Source: Cenococcum geophilum 1.58 (taxonomy: Eukaryota > Ascomycota > Dothideomycetes > Gloniales > Gloniaceae). Taken from it: a DNA stretch of 64,000 nucleotides. Both the position numbers and the translations under genes were made by a program. Shown here piece after piece: positions 33,979 to 43,994 of this stretch. The notes under the pieces are model-generated. The model saw nothing but the letters and a program-made list of their open reading frames with translations. It had not been told where the DNA came from and did not search any database. The stretch lies in assembly GCA_001692895.1 (NCBI GenBank), contig KV748283.1:1-64000 (forward strand), in the 5' to 3' direction. Each line of letters begins with the position of its first letter. Positions within the stretch are counted from its first letter, which is position 1.

Positions 33979-34171
33979 TGTGATAGCTTAAACTATTGCA
34001 TAAATATCTTAATAGAGACTTAAATATATGCTTGCAAGATAAAGCAAACAAATACTATATTACGAAGATATTAAGCTAAGGAGTAAGAGAAGGTAGTGAG
34101 GCTACGTCTATATATATACGCCAAGTCTTAAGCGGACCCCTAACTAGGTGACGCGCTCTAGCGCCGTTATA
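33979..34171 (+). repeat. Left LTR of the small LTR element
   Basis: 193 bp, starting TGTGATAGCTTAAACTATT and ending GCGCCGTTATA. It aligns without length change to 35426-35618. Confidence 0.88.
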
Positions 34172-35425
34172 TTACCCCCCCCCCCTTTAAAAAAGCCTGC
34201 CCTTAGGCTTTATTCTCTAGGTGCTGTTTACCTTATATATAGGGAAAAATAGATTAAATCTTGCCCCTTTGTAGCTAATAAATCTCCACATCTATATCCA
34301 AATCCGATTTTAATTCCAATCGTTAATTGCGAAGGATCGCTATACTAATCTGCTTCTTAAATGGCTATAATAGACAATCTTTAACCCAGTGGTTATGTGC
34401 ACTATAATATACGCAACGTCCTTCCAATCTATATTGTTCTTAGTAAGCTGGTGATATAAATTAAGCGTGGGGGCCTATAAGGGAATTAGTAGATCGCGGG
34501 GTTGTAGATTTAGGGGGTGTGGATCTAGGGTTAGGGGTATTAATTGCGTTAATTCTAATAGCACCGATATCCGTAGGTTCCGTTCTACGTTAGTAGTTGT
34601 CATTACCGTTACTATTGCTAGAAGACTATACCGTAGAATAAGAAGACGATTGGCTAGCTAGCTGTTAAACGATTTAAACAAAATTAGGGTATTTTTACGG
34701 TGGGTTAAGTTACTAATTAAGCCTGCTATAGATGGTTGAGCTTAACCCGTTCCTAAATATCAATATCTTGTTAATATCTGGCCAATTCTACCCGTTTGCC
34801 TCGTATAGAACGAGTTCAAATTTTGATATATAGGTCGGTACTAAATCGTTATCTTGCTGTAGAGACAGCAACCTATCCTCCGCCTTTTATACCTTATTTG
34901 GATTATTATAGACCTATACCAGCTAATCTAGAATTAAATTGTAATCCTATAAATTTAACTTTTCTGCCTGTCTAAGCTAAGGGAGAACTATTACCTATAC
35001 GCTGCTATTAAGATTTAAGTATACGTAGTAAAACTACGCAACTGTATCGCTAATAGCCGCACTATTAACCCGTAGCTTTGCCTTAATTAATAGCAACTAA
35101 GTATCAAATTTATAAGAATGTCCGTTAAACTTTTCGGGGTCTAGAAGGGAGGGTTTCGGTTAGGAGGGGGTGGTTAAATTAGAACGTAAAAATTAGACTT
35201 CTGCCTATAGCTGTGCTACCTAGGCCTATAAGTTCTTAAAAGCCTACATTAGATCTATTATAAAAGAAGAAAAGGAAGATAATAATAATAAAGGAGAAGA
35301 AACGCGAGCCTAGGGTAAACCTGGGAGAAGCTATAGGTATTGCTCGCACGTATATACGATTAGCCTATGCGGAACCTAAGACCTAAAATACCGCAGCCTG
35401 TATATAACTAGGGAGCTTAATATAA

Positions 35426-35618
35426 TGTAACGGCTTGAACTATTAAATAAATGTCTTAATAGAGACTTAAATAAATGCTTATAAGATGAAGTGAACAAAT
35501 GCTATATTATAAAGATATTAAGCTAAAGAGCAAGAGAAAGTGGTAAGGCCACGTCTATATATATACGCTAAGTCTTAAGCGAACCCCTAACTAGGTGACG
35601 CGCTCTAGCGCCGTCACA
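35426..35618 (+). repeat. Right LTR of the small LTR element
   Basis: 193 bp, starting TGTAACGGCTTGAACTATT and ending GCGCCGTCACA, followed by the CGAAG duplication. Confidence 0.88.
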
Positions 35619-35623
35619 CGAAG

Positions 35624-35826
35624 CATATCTTGCCTTCTAGCGTAGCTCCTCTAATATATATTACAATTTGCTTATAGAGCTGGTGTGGAAAGTTCCGAAG
35701 CAGGAGTACTATTACTGTTTGTAGGAGAGGTCTTGTTCTACCGTATAGGTAGTGCGAATAAATAGCCTCTATGTATTTTTAAAGAACTATTAGGAGTTGC
35801 TAAGAGGGTTTATAATGGTTTTATCT
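35624..35826. other. Unassigned segment, right part
   Basis: This continues 33978 after the small LTR element is removed. On the minus strand it contains a stretch free of stops for about 50 codons (YGRTRPLLQTVIVLLLRN near 35740). The joined stretch is 700 bp with no recognised family. The similarity to Gypsy-X begins abruptly at about 35827. Confidence 0.45.
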
Positions 35827-38800
35827 ATTAAGTATCCCTAATATTAACTTAACCTATAATCTAATCAATCCTTAGATTATATTCCTATAACTAAGGCATT
35901 CCTAATACTGCCTTATCCCGTCCTAATAGTAGGATATTAAAAGATATCTTAATTAGTCTCCCTTTAATGGTTATATAAATAGGTCCTATTTTAAGATTAA
36001 TAATCCCTTTTCTATAGGTTATTAGATCTCCTAAAATTGTTATTAATAGGTAGAGTTGCTCCTTTTACCTATAAGGTAATCCTATTTTCCTAACTACTAC
36101 TAATAAGATATAGTTTCTTATCGCTCCACTATCTATTAGTGCTTTGAACTTTTAATCTTACCACTTAATTCGTAAATTTAGGTATTATCCTTAAATTTCT
36201 TTAAGGGTCTAAGGCTTTACTACTAGCTCCCTCTAGTCCTATAGGCCTTTCCTTTTCCTAACTATTAGCTACTAGATCCTATTTATACTTAGTCCTCTTT
36301 TAACTAATACTTAGTTTATTTTTTTCCCCTTAATATACTATAGATAGGTATTTTCTAGATATTCCCACCACTACTATTTATCTAGGCATTTTTCTATAAG
36401 GAATCTTTCTAGTTAAAGTATTAAGTCGCCTAACTCCTAAACATTCGTTAGATGCTAGCTATATATATACTTAATATTTCTATACCTTGCCTTATCTAGT
36501 GCCCAATATATCCTTATTAGGTACTTATAGTTTTTATCCTTTAGTGCTTTATATATATTATATATATTATCTACGTATATAATCTATACTAATATATAGT
36601 GTGCTAGGTATTTTAGGTTAACTCTTAGCTTATCTTTATTCTTAAGTTTAAACCTCTATTATAGTAATCTAAGTATTATAACCCCGTTCGCTAGTACTAA
36701 GACTTATCTTCCGCTTCTCTAGTTCTCTAATTACTTCTCTAAATCTTTTAACGTTATAATTAAGGCTCCCTTAATATAGCTTATAGTCTTTTCTATAATT
36801 AATTGATTTTAAATAACTTGTTCGTCTAACTATATATAGAAATCTTCCTACTTATCGTTATGCCGTTGCCTATACCGTTTTTAGTACAGCTCCTTAAGTA
36901 TATATAATCTATCCGTAAGGAAGTATCTCCTTATTACTGCATTATAACAGCCCTTTATATACCGTTCTTTAAATCTAGTTAGAATCCCTAGATCTTCTTC
37001 TTACTCTAGTTTATTTAGCCATTTTACTCTTAGCGTGCCTATCTTACGCCTATTAGTAATTCTCCGTATAGGTGTTTTATTCCTTATATGTCCTAAAATG
37101 CTAAATCTTTAGTCTAGTTTCTATTCTTACTATACGGTAATTCTTTATTTAAATTTATCCATAGTTTCCGTTTTTTCGCGTCTCGCGAGTAGATCTTTAA
37201 AGTCTTCTTACTTTTTAATCTTAGTATTAATTTTCTTAATAGTCCTTATCCATATATTAGAGTCTTAGTCCCATAAGATCCTTAATTCTAAACTTGCTTT
37301 TATCTTAAGCCGTGCTTCAGCCTTAGTCTTATTAGGCTCTTATAATATTCTTATCTTGTTTTAAAAATCTTAAATTTCGCTTATCTTATTTTAAGAATCT
37401 TATATATATTGGAATCTTCATCTAGTACTTATTCGTATATTCTTAAACTAAGCTACTGCTCTTTCCTATCTGTTTTTATCTGTTATAGATCCTTAAGCTA
37501 TCCTTATCTTATCTTAAGAATCTTAAACCTATAGCCTCTTGCCTTTATTAAGTGGTAAGTTAGTACTAGTAGTTATTTACTTACTTAATCCTTCGTAGAT
37601 ACTTCTCCTTCCGTCTTATAAAGCGATAAATGCCGTATTTAATAGTATTATAATTCCCATTACTAAACCTTGCTCTATAGCGGTTTTAGTCTCTACCTCT
37701 AATATAACTTCTTTAAGGTCTATATACTCTTAGTAAGCTGTCTTTATTACCTTATTATTAGTAAATATTTTACTTATATTAAATTCATCGTCTTTAATAT
37801 CCAATCTGCGTAATAGTTCGTTAGTTCCTTTAAATTCTAATAACTTTAGCTCCTATAGCCAATAACTTGCGCTATACTTAGCGTCCTTATAAACTCTATA
37901 TATATTATTATAGTAAAACGCGAAGTAGTTAATTAAACACTCTTTTGTTCCTCGCAGTACATTATTATCCCTCTATATGCGTATATTGTCTACTAGTCTA
38001 GTTCCCTTTACTATATAGTTATTCTAACCACCTCTATAGTCTTTCGTAAAGTAACCCTATTTTTTATAGTTTATATAAGTTTCTTCTTTAAACCATTTTT
38101 CTTATTATAGAGACCGCCTAAACGTCTTCTACTATTAAGATCCCTAGTTTAGCCTCTGCTTCTTAAACCTTTAATTACTTAAACCTTATCCTCTAGGTTT
38201 CTATAGTTTTTATTTTATTTCTTAGTTTCTTTAATACTACTTAGGTTTATTGGCTCTCCGCTATACTATAGTTTCTATATCTATTATTACGTTTTATATA
38301 ACCGTAATAATCTATCCAGCTTTTTCTTAGCTTGTTCGTTTTAATAGATTCTATTATCCACTTTAATTACTTATTTAATTAATATCCTTATATTCTCTAG
38401 GTACTCTATAAATATTATTATAGTTTATACTTTAGACTTTAATCCCTATTACCACTATACCATTAACGCCTTTTTGTTTTATTTAGTTTACGTTATATAG
38501 GTTTAGAATTATATTATATAGTCCATTACTAATCCTTATTAGGTAAGCTCTCGTAGCTTCCTTTTAGCCGTTGCTTCTGCCTTAGGATCCCTATATATTT
38601 AGGTAAGTCTACTTATAAATCCTTCCCAGCTTAAGAATATATACTTTACCTCTATATTGCTTATTATTAAGCTATTTGCTTTATACTTTATTAAGTATAA
38701 TTTAAACTACTTAAGTGCCCGTTCTACTAGGAATAGTCCTATATACGCCACTTAGTCTACTATAATTAGTAACTTTACACCCTCGTTTCTAATCTTTAGC

Positions 38801-39060
38801 CTTATTTAGGTTAAGAATCCTTTTAACTTAATTTTTTTGCCATTAAACCTTTTAATAAATAGCATCTTAATCTTAGTTATACCCATCTTATTAATCCTTT
38901 ATTTAAGTGCCATTCTATTACCCGTAAGTTGGTTAACTACTACCTATAACTAATCTATTATAACTACCTATAAGTTACTGCTAGCTATACTAGTGTCTCT
39001 ACTTATACCTAAGGTTGTTACTACCGTTATCGGCGTCGTGTCTAGTGCTTTTAGTAGTAT
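35827..39060 (-). pseudogene. Gypsy-X2 gag-protease remnant
   Basis: This is the inverted match of X3 from about 44470 to 47800. Gag lies at about 39000-37500, the zinc-knuckle region near 38060, the long spacer region after gag at 37400-36200 and the protease region near 36150-35830. It is broken many times. No reverse transcriptase part follows. Confidence 0.72.
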
Positions 39061-39100
39061 GTTACTTAACTTCCTTCTACTATAACCATGGTAGTAAATA

Positions 39101-39157
39101 TATAACGAAGCCTTATAGCTAAGGACTGCGGTAAACTCGTTATCGGGCGTTAGGTAT
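39101..39157 (-). repeat. Gypsy-X2 5' LTR, inner part
   Basis: 57 bp matching the 3' end of the Gypsy-X LTR read on the minus strand (ends CTTCGTTATA). The last five bases, GGTAT, are the Copia-C target duplication. Confidence 0.82.
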
Positions 39158-39262
39158 TATTAGTCATATAGGGTGACTTACTAATAACGACTACTTAAGT
39201 AGGTTACAGTGATGTTAGTTAAAAAGCTTACTTATTTAATTAACGGAGGGCGAGGAGCTTAA
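39158..39262 (-). repeat. Copia-C 3' LTR, left part
   Basis: 105 bp of the 165-bp LTR, up to and including the TTAA target (39259-39262). The remaining 60 bp are 43006-43065. Confidence 0.88.
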
Positions 39263-39365
39263 TTGTAAGAGTACATATATTAGATCCCGCCGCGCTTACG
39301 AACAAGTTCGTAAGCACTCCGTGTCTTTTTGGCCGAATGGCGACGTTGGGGCGGGAAACGTTACA
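39263..39365. repeat. 103-bp terminal direct repeat, left copy
   Basis: It matches 42899-43001 with two differences by eye. It contains a perfect hairpin with arms GCTTACGAAC and GTTCGTAAGC around AA (about 39294-39315). It ends GGGAAACGTTACA. Confidence 0.88.
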
Positions 39366-39583
39366 ATTGTGCTTGCGAACTTACTGGGGCCAGGTATGGG
39401 CTATTGGTAGTGGGTTAAGGGTTTAACCCCCGACGGTCGCATACTTCGCTTTAGTACAGTTAAACACGTCTATCCCTTCGGCGGCCAGCGTCCTCGCTTG
39501 GCGCCAAGCCCGTGCCCCAACGTACGCGCCAGCATGTAAACAAGCCAAATAGCTAGTTATTTTCCACAATTCAATGCTCTACA
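39366..39583. other. piggyBac 5' untranslated region
   Basis: This GC-balanced leader between the terminal repeat and the transposase start contains GCTTGCGAACTT, an echo of the terminal hairpin arm, and TCGCTTGGCGCCAAGC, a short inverted repeat near 39500. No separate gene is seen. The promoter is presumably here. Confidence 0.5.
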
Positions 39584-41428
39584 ATGCCTACAACATTTTC
39601 CAATAATATCGACCTCGTGCAGAAGGATCTAAAGCCTCGAGCGCACCCTAAACTCCCATACCCCAAGCCTACGCAGCTGCCTGCATTTGAGCCACTACAA
39701 ATTAACAACTACAACGCGCCAGGCACCCCCAATATACCTTCAGGTCTTAATCAGCATGATCCTATAGCCCTATTCTGCCTATTCTTTACCAATAAAATGG
39801 TAGAGAAAATGGTGCGCTAGACGAACGAGTACGCTACAGATTACCAGCCGTCTAAGGAGGATGCACCGCTTAGCCGTGCATAGAGGCCTACAAATAGGAG
39901 AGAGTTATACGCTTATTTTGGAGTCGTTATTTATATAGGAGTGGTAGTACAGCCGTCAATTAAGGCCTACTGGGCGACTAAAGCCGGCATGGCCAACTAG
40001 CCAAGCAACTACATAAGCAGGATCCGTTTCCAGCAGCTCGATCGCTACATTCGCGCCAGCTCTATACCAGACGATGGCTTCCACACAACATTTGACCGCG
40101 TAGATGAGCTCTCTAAGCATATTCGAGTACGCTGCCGGCAGTACTAGGCACCAGGCACGCATTTAGCCGTCGACAAGACAATAGAGAGGTTCATAGGCAG
40201 GGCGTCCGAGATTGTAAACATTCCAACGAAGCCTACACCTAAAGGCTTCAAAATCTGGGTTCTAGCTAATTAAGGCTACGTTCTAGATTAGCTATAGCAC
40301 GCTAAAGGCGACAACAAAGGTCCCGTTAACCTTAATAAATCCTTTATTCGCGATAGCTTTACACCAACTAAAGCCGTTATTCTTAATCTTCTCCTCTAGC
40401 GCGACGCTAATTCAGACAAGCGACTCTACCCGCCTAGCCAACACGTAGTCTGGCTTAATAATCTCTTCAGTAGTATTAAATTGTTCGAGCAACTGCGCGC
40501 TAAGGGTATTAGAGCTGTAGGAACTTTTCGGCTTATAAAGACAAAGCGCAAGGAGCTAGATAATAAGAAAAAGGATAAGAAAAAGGGGACAAAAGCTAAA
40601 GAGAAGCTGCCGGCTAAGGCCATTAATGCACAGCTAGCAGACCTCAGAACAATCCATAAGCCCCAAATTCCATAGGGGACGCTCTATGGAGAGTTATCCA
40701 AGAGTCACCAGGTAATAAAAATGGCCTAAAAGGACGCCAGGGTCGTTTTATTCCTATCAACAGTTTATAATAGTGAGTTTAGTGTTAAGCCTTGGCGCTG
40801 CAGAGCCGCACAAAGCTGCTGACGTCATACATCGCCAGGTCAAGTGTACGTCTGCAAACTACGAAAAAAGCCTACCCCTACGGCTACAGGCTTCGCACAG
40901 ACCAAGCTAGTGTTTAGTGACGAGTTTAGGGCCTAGCTAAACATACCCGTGCACATCAACAAATACAATTTACACATATACGGCGTTGATATTGCCGATC
41001 AGCTACGTAGCTACTACAACACCTAGAGGATACATTTAAAAACGTGGCGGCCGCTATTCAGCTTCCTACTAGACACCATTATCACTAACTGCTACAAGCT
41101 ATCGAGCTACCAGCCGCGGCCTGGCCAGCATATTAGCCCCAAGGATACCCACCTATAATTCCACATGGACCTCTATGTCCAACTTTATAAGGCCTCACAG
41201 CAGGCTATAGGACAGCGCCGTCCTAGAAGCGATAGGAAGGGCACCAGCCAGGTTACCTGGAGGCCGGTAAAGGAACATAAGCTTGTAAAGCTATTCAGAA
41301 AGCAGCAAAATTGTAGTGCATGCATTAAAGCCAGTCAGAAGGTTATAAATACAAACACCATAGCCAGGAAGCCATTGGCGGATCTATCGGTCAACACCAC
41401 TAAGAAATCTCGCAGTAGCCAGGACTAG
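39584..41428 (+). pseudogene. piggyBac-family transposase, nonsense-mutated
   Basis: The DDE transposase excises and inserts at TTAA. One continuous frame of 614 codons runs from ATG 39584 to the stop at 41426, a usual length for the family (about 600). I count 14 premature stops (mostly TAG at Trp or Gln positions) and no frameshift, so it was silenced by RIP-type changes only. Catalytic region: first Asp at residue 197 (LAVDKTIERFIGR), followed by IPTKPTPKGFKIWVLA, typical of piggyBac. The second Asp position is Asn at residue 292 (VWLNNLFSSIKLF). The third Asp is at 469 (YGVDIADQLRSYY). A Lys-rich segment (about 322-345) may be a nuclear signal or insertion. The Cys-rich C-terminal domain is reduced to one CSAC pair near 572. 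The upstream ATG at 39574 is in another frame. Confidence 0.9.
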
Positions 41429-41613
41429 AAGCGCCCTCAGCGCTCCTAAGACTCGATTTGGGTACTCTATATATCACATTCCTTTCTATACAGTTGCCGG
41501 TGCACATAGCTCAGTTTACACCGGCTGGCAGGACCATATAGCCAAGCTCAACTCCAAAGACTAGCTTATATATAGTAGATACACGTATTTAAATTGCTTC
41601 GCCTAGGTGCAGT
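41429..41613. other. piggyBac 3' region before the hAT MITE
   Basis: Untranslated DNA of the piggyBac element. The last eight bases, GGTGCAGT (41606-41613), are the target duplication of the hAT MITE. No other feature is seen. Confidence 0.6.
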
Positions 41614-41817
41614 CAGGGTTGTTTTGGATAATGCGAATAAGCGAGCATAAAATATCCTTTATCCAATAGAAAATGCATAAAATATCACAATCGATAAGGA
41701 TAAAAGTGCCCTATGCGGGGCTTTTCTACCCCAACCAAGCAGAATAGGACAGAATTCTGCAGAATTTGGCAGAATTCGGTGGACTTAGCAGAATTTGGTA
41801 GAATTTGGCAGATATTC

Positions 41818-41960
41818 ATAAAGCTTTGCGTATGGAGGCTTTGCATGAAGCTTTGCACAAGGCTTTGCACAAGGCTTTGCACGAGGCTCTGTATAAAGCT
41901 TTGCATGAAGCTCTACACGAAGCTCTGCGGAGGCTCTGCACAAAGCTCTGCACAAAGCTT
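41818..41960 (+). repeat. 12-bp array, left arm (AAGGCTTTGCAC type)
   Basis: About a dozen copies of a 12-bp unit, RARGCTYTGCAC, vary mostly by transitions. Because 12 is divisible by three the array stays open in most frames, giving spurious peptides. Confidence 0.85.
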
Positions 41961-42137
41961 TTATATAGAGCCTCCATAGTAGAGCCGTCGTATGCAGAAC
42001 CGTCGTACGCAGAGCCATCGTGCAGAGCTTTGTATACAGGTGTCGATTGAGGGTCCGTGCGCAGGTCAAGAATGAGAAGTCTATCTATTGAATGTGGCTC
42101 TAGGGCCTCTATATATATACATGAAAAGGGTAATTGA

Positions 42138-42177
42138 GTCGGTAACCGAGTCAAGGGGTCGGTGACCGAGTCAAGGT
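42138..42177. repeat. 20-bp tandem repeat, two copies
   Basis: GTCGGTRACCGAGTCAAGG plus one base, twice (42138-42157 and 42158-42177). Each unit contains the inverted word CGGTAACCG or its G variant. It lies in the spacer between the mirrored arrays. Confidence 0.85.
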
Positions 42178-42224
42178 GCAAGGTAGTGGCAAGGATGTCC
42201 GTTTCAGATTGACAACAGGGCTTC

Positions 42225-42420
42225 GTGCAGAGCCTCCGTCGCAGAGCTTCGTGCAGAGCTTCGCGCAAAGCTTCGTGCAGAGCTTCGCGCAGAGCTTCTG
42301 CAGAGCTTTGCGCAGAGCTTTGTGCAGAGCTTCCGCAGAGCTTTGTGCAGAGCTTCCACAGAGCTTTGTGCAGAGCTTCGTGCGGAGCCTCTGTATACAA
42401 AGCTTCCATGCGTAAAGCCA
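42225..42420 (-). repeat. 12-bp array, right arm in inverted orientation
   Basis: About sixteen copies of GTGCAGAGCTTC-like units, the reverse complement of the left array unit. The two arrays can pair with each other around the 260-bp spacer. Confidence 0.85.
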
Positions 42421-42579
42421 GATGTAGAGCTATATATAGAGCCACCTACTAATATTTAAAAGAAAAGGATAATATAACTTTATTTACTAGGTTTAAATTA
42501 GTTATTTTTATATAATAATAAAGAAGAAGGCGACTGAAAGATTATTTAGGGTATGCCAAGACTTATCGCGATAAAATGC

Positions 42580-42613
42580 AATGGATATCCTTATCGCGAT
42601 AAGGATATCCATT
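42580..42613. other. 34-bp perfect palindrome
   Basis: It is centred on TTATCGCGATAA (42591-42602) with both arms perfect (AATGGATATCC at the left end). Further copies of the core lie near 42563-42574 (last base A instead of the full match) and 42619-42630. A cluster of identical palindromes beside a terminus is what a subterminal transposase-binding site looks like in hAT elements. Confidence 0.85.
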
Positions 42614-42659
42614 CCGTCTTATCGCGATAAGATTTATCCAAAACAACCCTGGGTGCAGT

Positions 42660-42898
42660 CCTCATCACGGAGCCAAAATCTAGAGCCTCTGATTGGCCAA
42701 ATCCTTATCGATAACTGAGGACGTAAATTGGCCGCCGAAGGGATAGGGGTTAGGCGAAGAGGCGTCGGCTTGTGTCCGATTAGGCTTGGACTCCAAGCAG
42801 CCTTCGTTACTGGGGACTCCTAATATATGGTGCGACTCTTTGTATGCGGACCCCCTGCGGCTTAGCGTTTAAGGGCGAACGCGTAGAGGGGAGGGCAA
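42660..42898. other. piggyBac 3' region after the hAT MITE
   Basis: Untranslated piggyBac DNA leading to the right terminal repeat. No gene, and no second element, is seen. Confidence 0.55.
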
Positions 42899-43001
42899 TT
42901 GTAAGAGTACATATATTAGATCCCGCCGCGCTTGCGAACAAGTTCGTAAGCACTCCGTGTCTTTTTGGCCGAATGGCGACGTTAGGGCGGGAAACGTTAC
43001 A
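42899..43001. repeat. 103-bp terminal direct repeat, right copy
   Basis: It matches 39263-39365 in the same orientation and ends at the right TTAA. Its hairpin has one changed base in the left arm (GCTTGCGAAC). Confidence 0.88.
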
Positions 43002-43065
43002 TTAAGGCTCCTTGCTACGCTAGTGCCGCGGTAATATATAACGACCGCTTGCCTTATTCCCAACA

Positions 43066-43994
43066 CTAGCAACTCTTTTTTTATAGTTGCCATCTATATA
43101 CGAATACTGCTTAACTAGTATAACAAATATAAATCCTCCTTACTTACTATTGCCATTATAATATAAGTCTTACTATCCTAAAATTTGCCTCTTAGCACGT
43201 GGTGCTTTCTTACTTAGGAGTTGTAGGTAGATATTATATTAGGGCCGCTAAGGCGCTAGTTATAAGCGAGCTAATAGCAATTTTTTATACCGGGTATAGA
43301 AAATCCTAATTAGCTAGTTAAAATTAGGGTCTGCAGAATATTATACTCTTACTCCCTTTTAACCTAACCTTTAACCCGTATATATAGAGTGTTTATATTA
43401 ATAAACGTTTCTAAAGCCTTGTTTAGGTTTGCCTTTATTATTATATTTACTAGGTTATCTTAGCCATTAATTTATTAAATCTTAAAGAGTTCTTACCGTT
43501 TATAGGATTGCTAAAGTGCTATAATGTCGATTATAAGGCGCTTCTTCTTTATAGTACTAAGCTTAACTAAATACTTATAAAGGTAATATAAGTCGGTATA
43601 TATAATTATAGGGATAATGGGGAGTTTAAGTCGATTTATAATTATCTTTAGGGTAGTTCTAATTATAATTGCTATGTTAACTCCGCTAACCATTTTATAT
43701 ATCTCTAACGCTAGAACACTTTAAGTAATGTATTTACTTTTAGTTAATCTCTAATAAATAAGATTACCGTAGATTATAAAGTTATTCTCTCTAGTAGATT
43801 CGTTCGTAATAGTAATCTTATATCCTAACTAGGAGCTAAAATCTTTATTATTTATAAATAATCTATTAATAAATATAAAGAGCTTAGCGGTGGGAAGATT
43901 AATAATCACGTAAAGTAGTCCTTAATTAAGATGGTTTATTTGCTAGAAAAGGCGCTTATTTAAGGTAAGAATATTATCCTTAGTTAGTTCCTAG
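43066..43994 (-). pseudogene. Copia-C RNase H region, left segment
   Basis: On the minus strand this holds the end of the copia polyprotein and the 3' untranslated part next to the 3' LTR. The RNase H stretch shared with Copia-A and Copia-B lies at 43511-43693. The last five bases (CCTAG, 43990-43994) are duplicated at 58840-58844 around Gypsy-X3. Broken. Confidence 0.78.

Larger units (their letters stand above)
33979..35618 (+). mobile_element. Small non-autonomous LTR element (TRIM/LARD-like)
   Basis: This 1640-bp element has two 193-bp LTRs (33979-34171 and 35426-35618) with TGTGAY...GCCGTCACA-type ends and the duplication CGAAG (33974-33978 and 35619-35623). The 1254-bp internal part begins with TTA and a run of 13 C. 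It shows no protease, reverse transcriptase or integrase, so it would have depended on another element. A short basic frame at 34467-34661 and a Cys/His-containing stretch near 35330-35400 are present, but no family is assigned. The solo LTR at 21104-21288 belongs to the same family. The orientation is inferred from the C-run following the left LTR. Confidence 0.87.
41614..42651. mobile_element. Non-autonomous hAT-type element (MITE), 1038 bp
   Basis: The inverted ends CAGGGTTGTTTTGGATAA (41614-41631 and 42634-42651) are flanked by the 8-bp duplication GGTGCAGT (41606-41613 and 42652-42659). Ends beginning CAGGG with an 8-bp duplication are diagnostic of hAT. No transposase is encoded. Inside are, from the left, a short 10-bp-period array (41739-41812), a 12-bp array (41818-41960), a spacer with a 20-bp tandem repeat (42138-42177), the 12-bp array again in opposite orientation (42225-42420), and a cluster of TTATCGCGATAA palindromes near the right end. 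Long open frames on both strands across the arrays are by-products of the repeats. Confidence 0.9.
39263..43001 (+). mobile_element. piggyBac-like DNA transposon
   Basis: The element is flanked by TTAA on both sides (39259-39262 and 43002-43005). The uninterrupted site, GAGGAGCTTAAGGCTCC, is seen in the other Copia-C LTR near 63679. The ends read TTGTAAGAG and, inverted, TGTAACGTTT, so only about five terminal bases are inverted copies. Both ends instead carry a 103-bp direct repeat (39263-39365 and 42899-43001). Inside lies one transposase gene of the DDE_Tnp_1_7 (piggyBac) family. A hAT-type MITE is inserted behind that gene (41614-42651). Base composition is far less RIP-altered than in the copia host, so this is a late arrival. 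Confidence 0.92.

Noticed and set aside
34171-34188. C-run as a sequencing gap or origin
   Set aside because: The same arrangement recurs at two other places next to similar words, so it is more likely a real part of an element family.
40426-40623. Minus-strand frame with a signal-peptide-like start (MALAGSFSLAFVPFFLSFF)
   Set aside because: It is antisense to the Lys-rich part of the piggyBac transposase; poly-Lys codons read backwards give Phe/Leu/Ser runs.
41685-42452. Several overlapping open frames of 75-209 codons on both strands with repetitive QSFVQSF or KALHEAL peptides
   Set aside because: They lie across 12-bp repeat arrays of a hAT MITE, where any frame stays open because the unit is a multiple of three. 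There is no domain, and all frames are equally open.
39263-43001. 103-bp direct repeats read as LTRs of a retroelement
   Set aside because: The flanks are TTAA, the ends are not TG...CA, and the enclosed gene is a DDE transposase of the piggyBac family.
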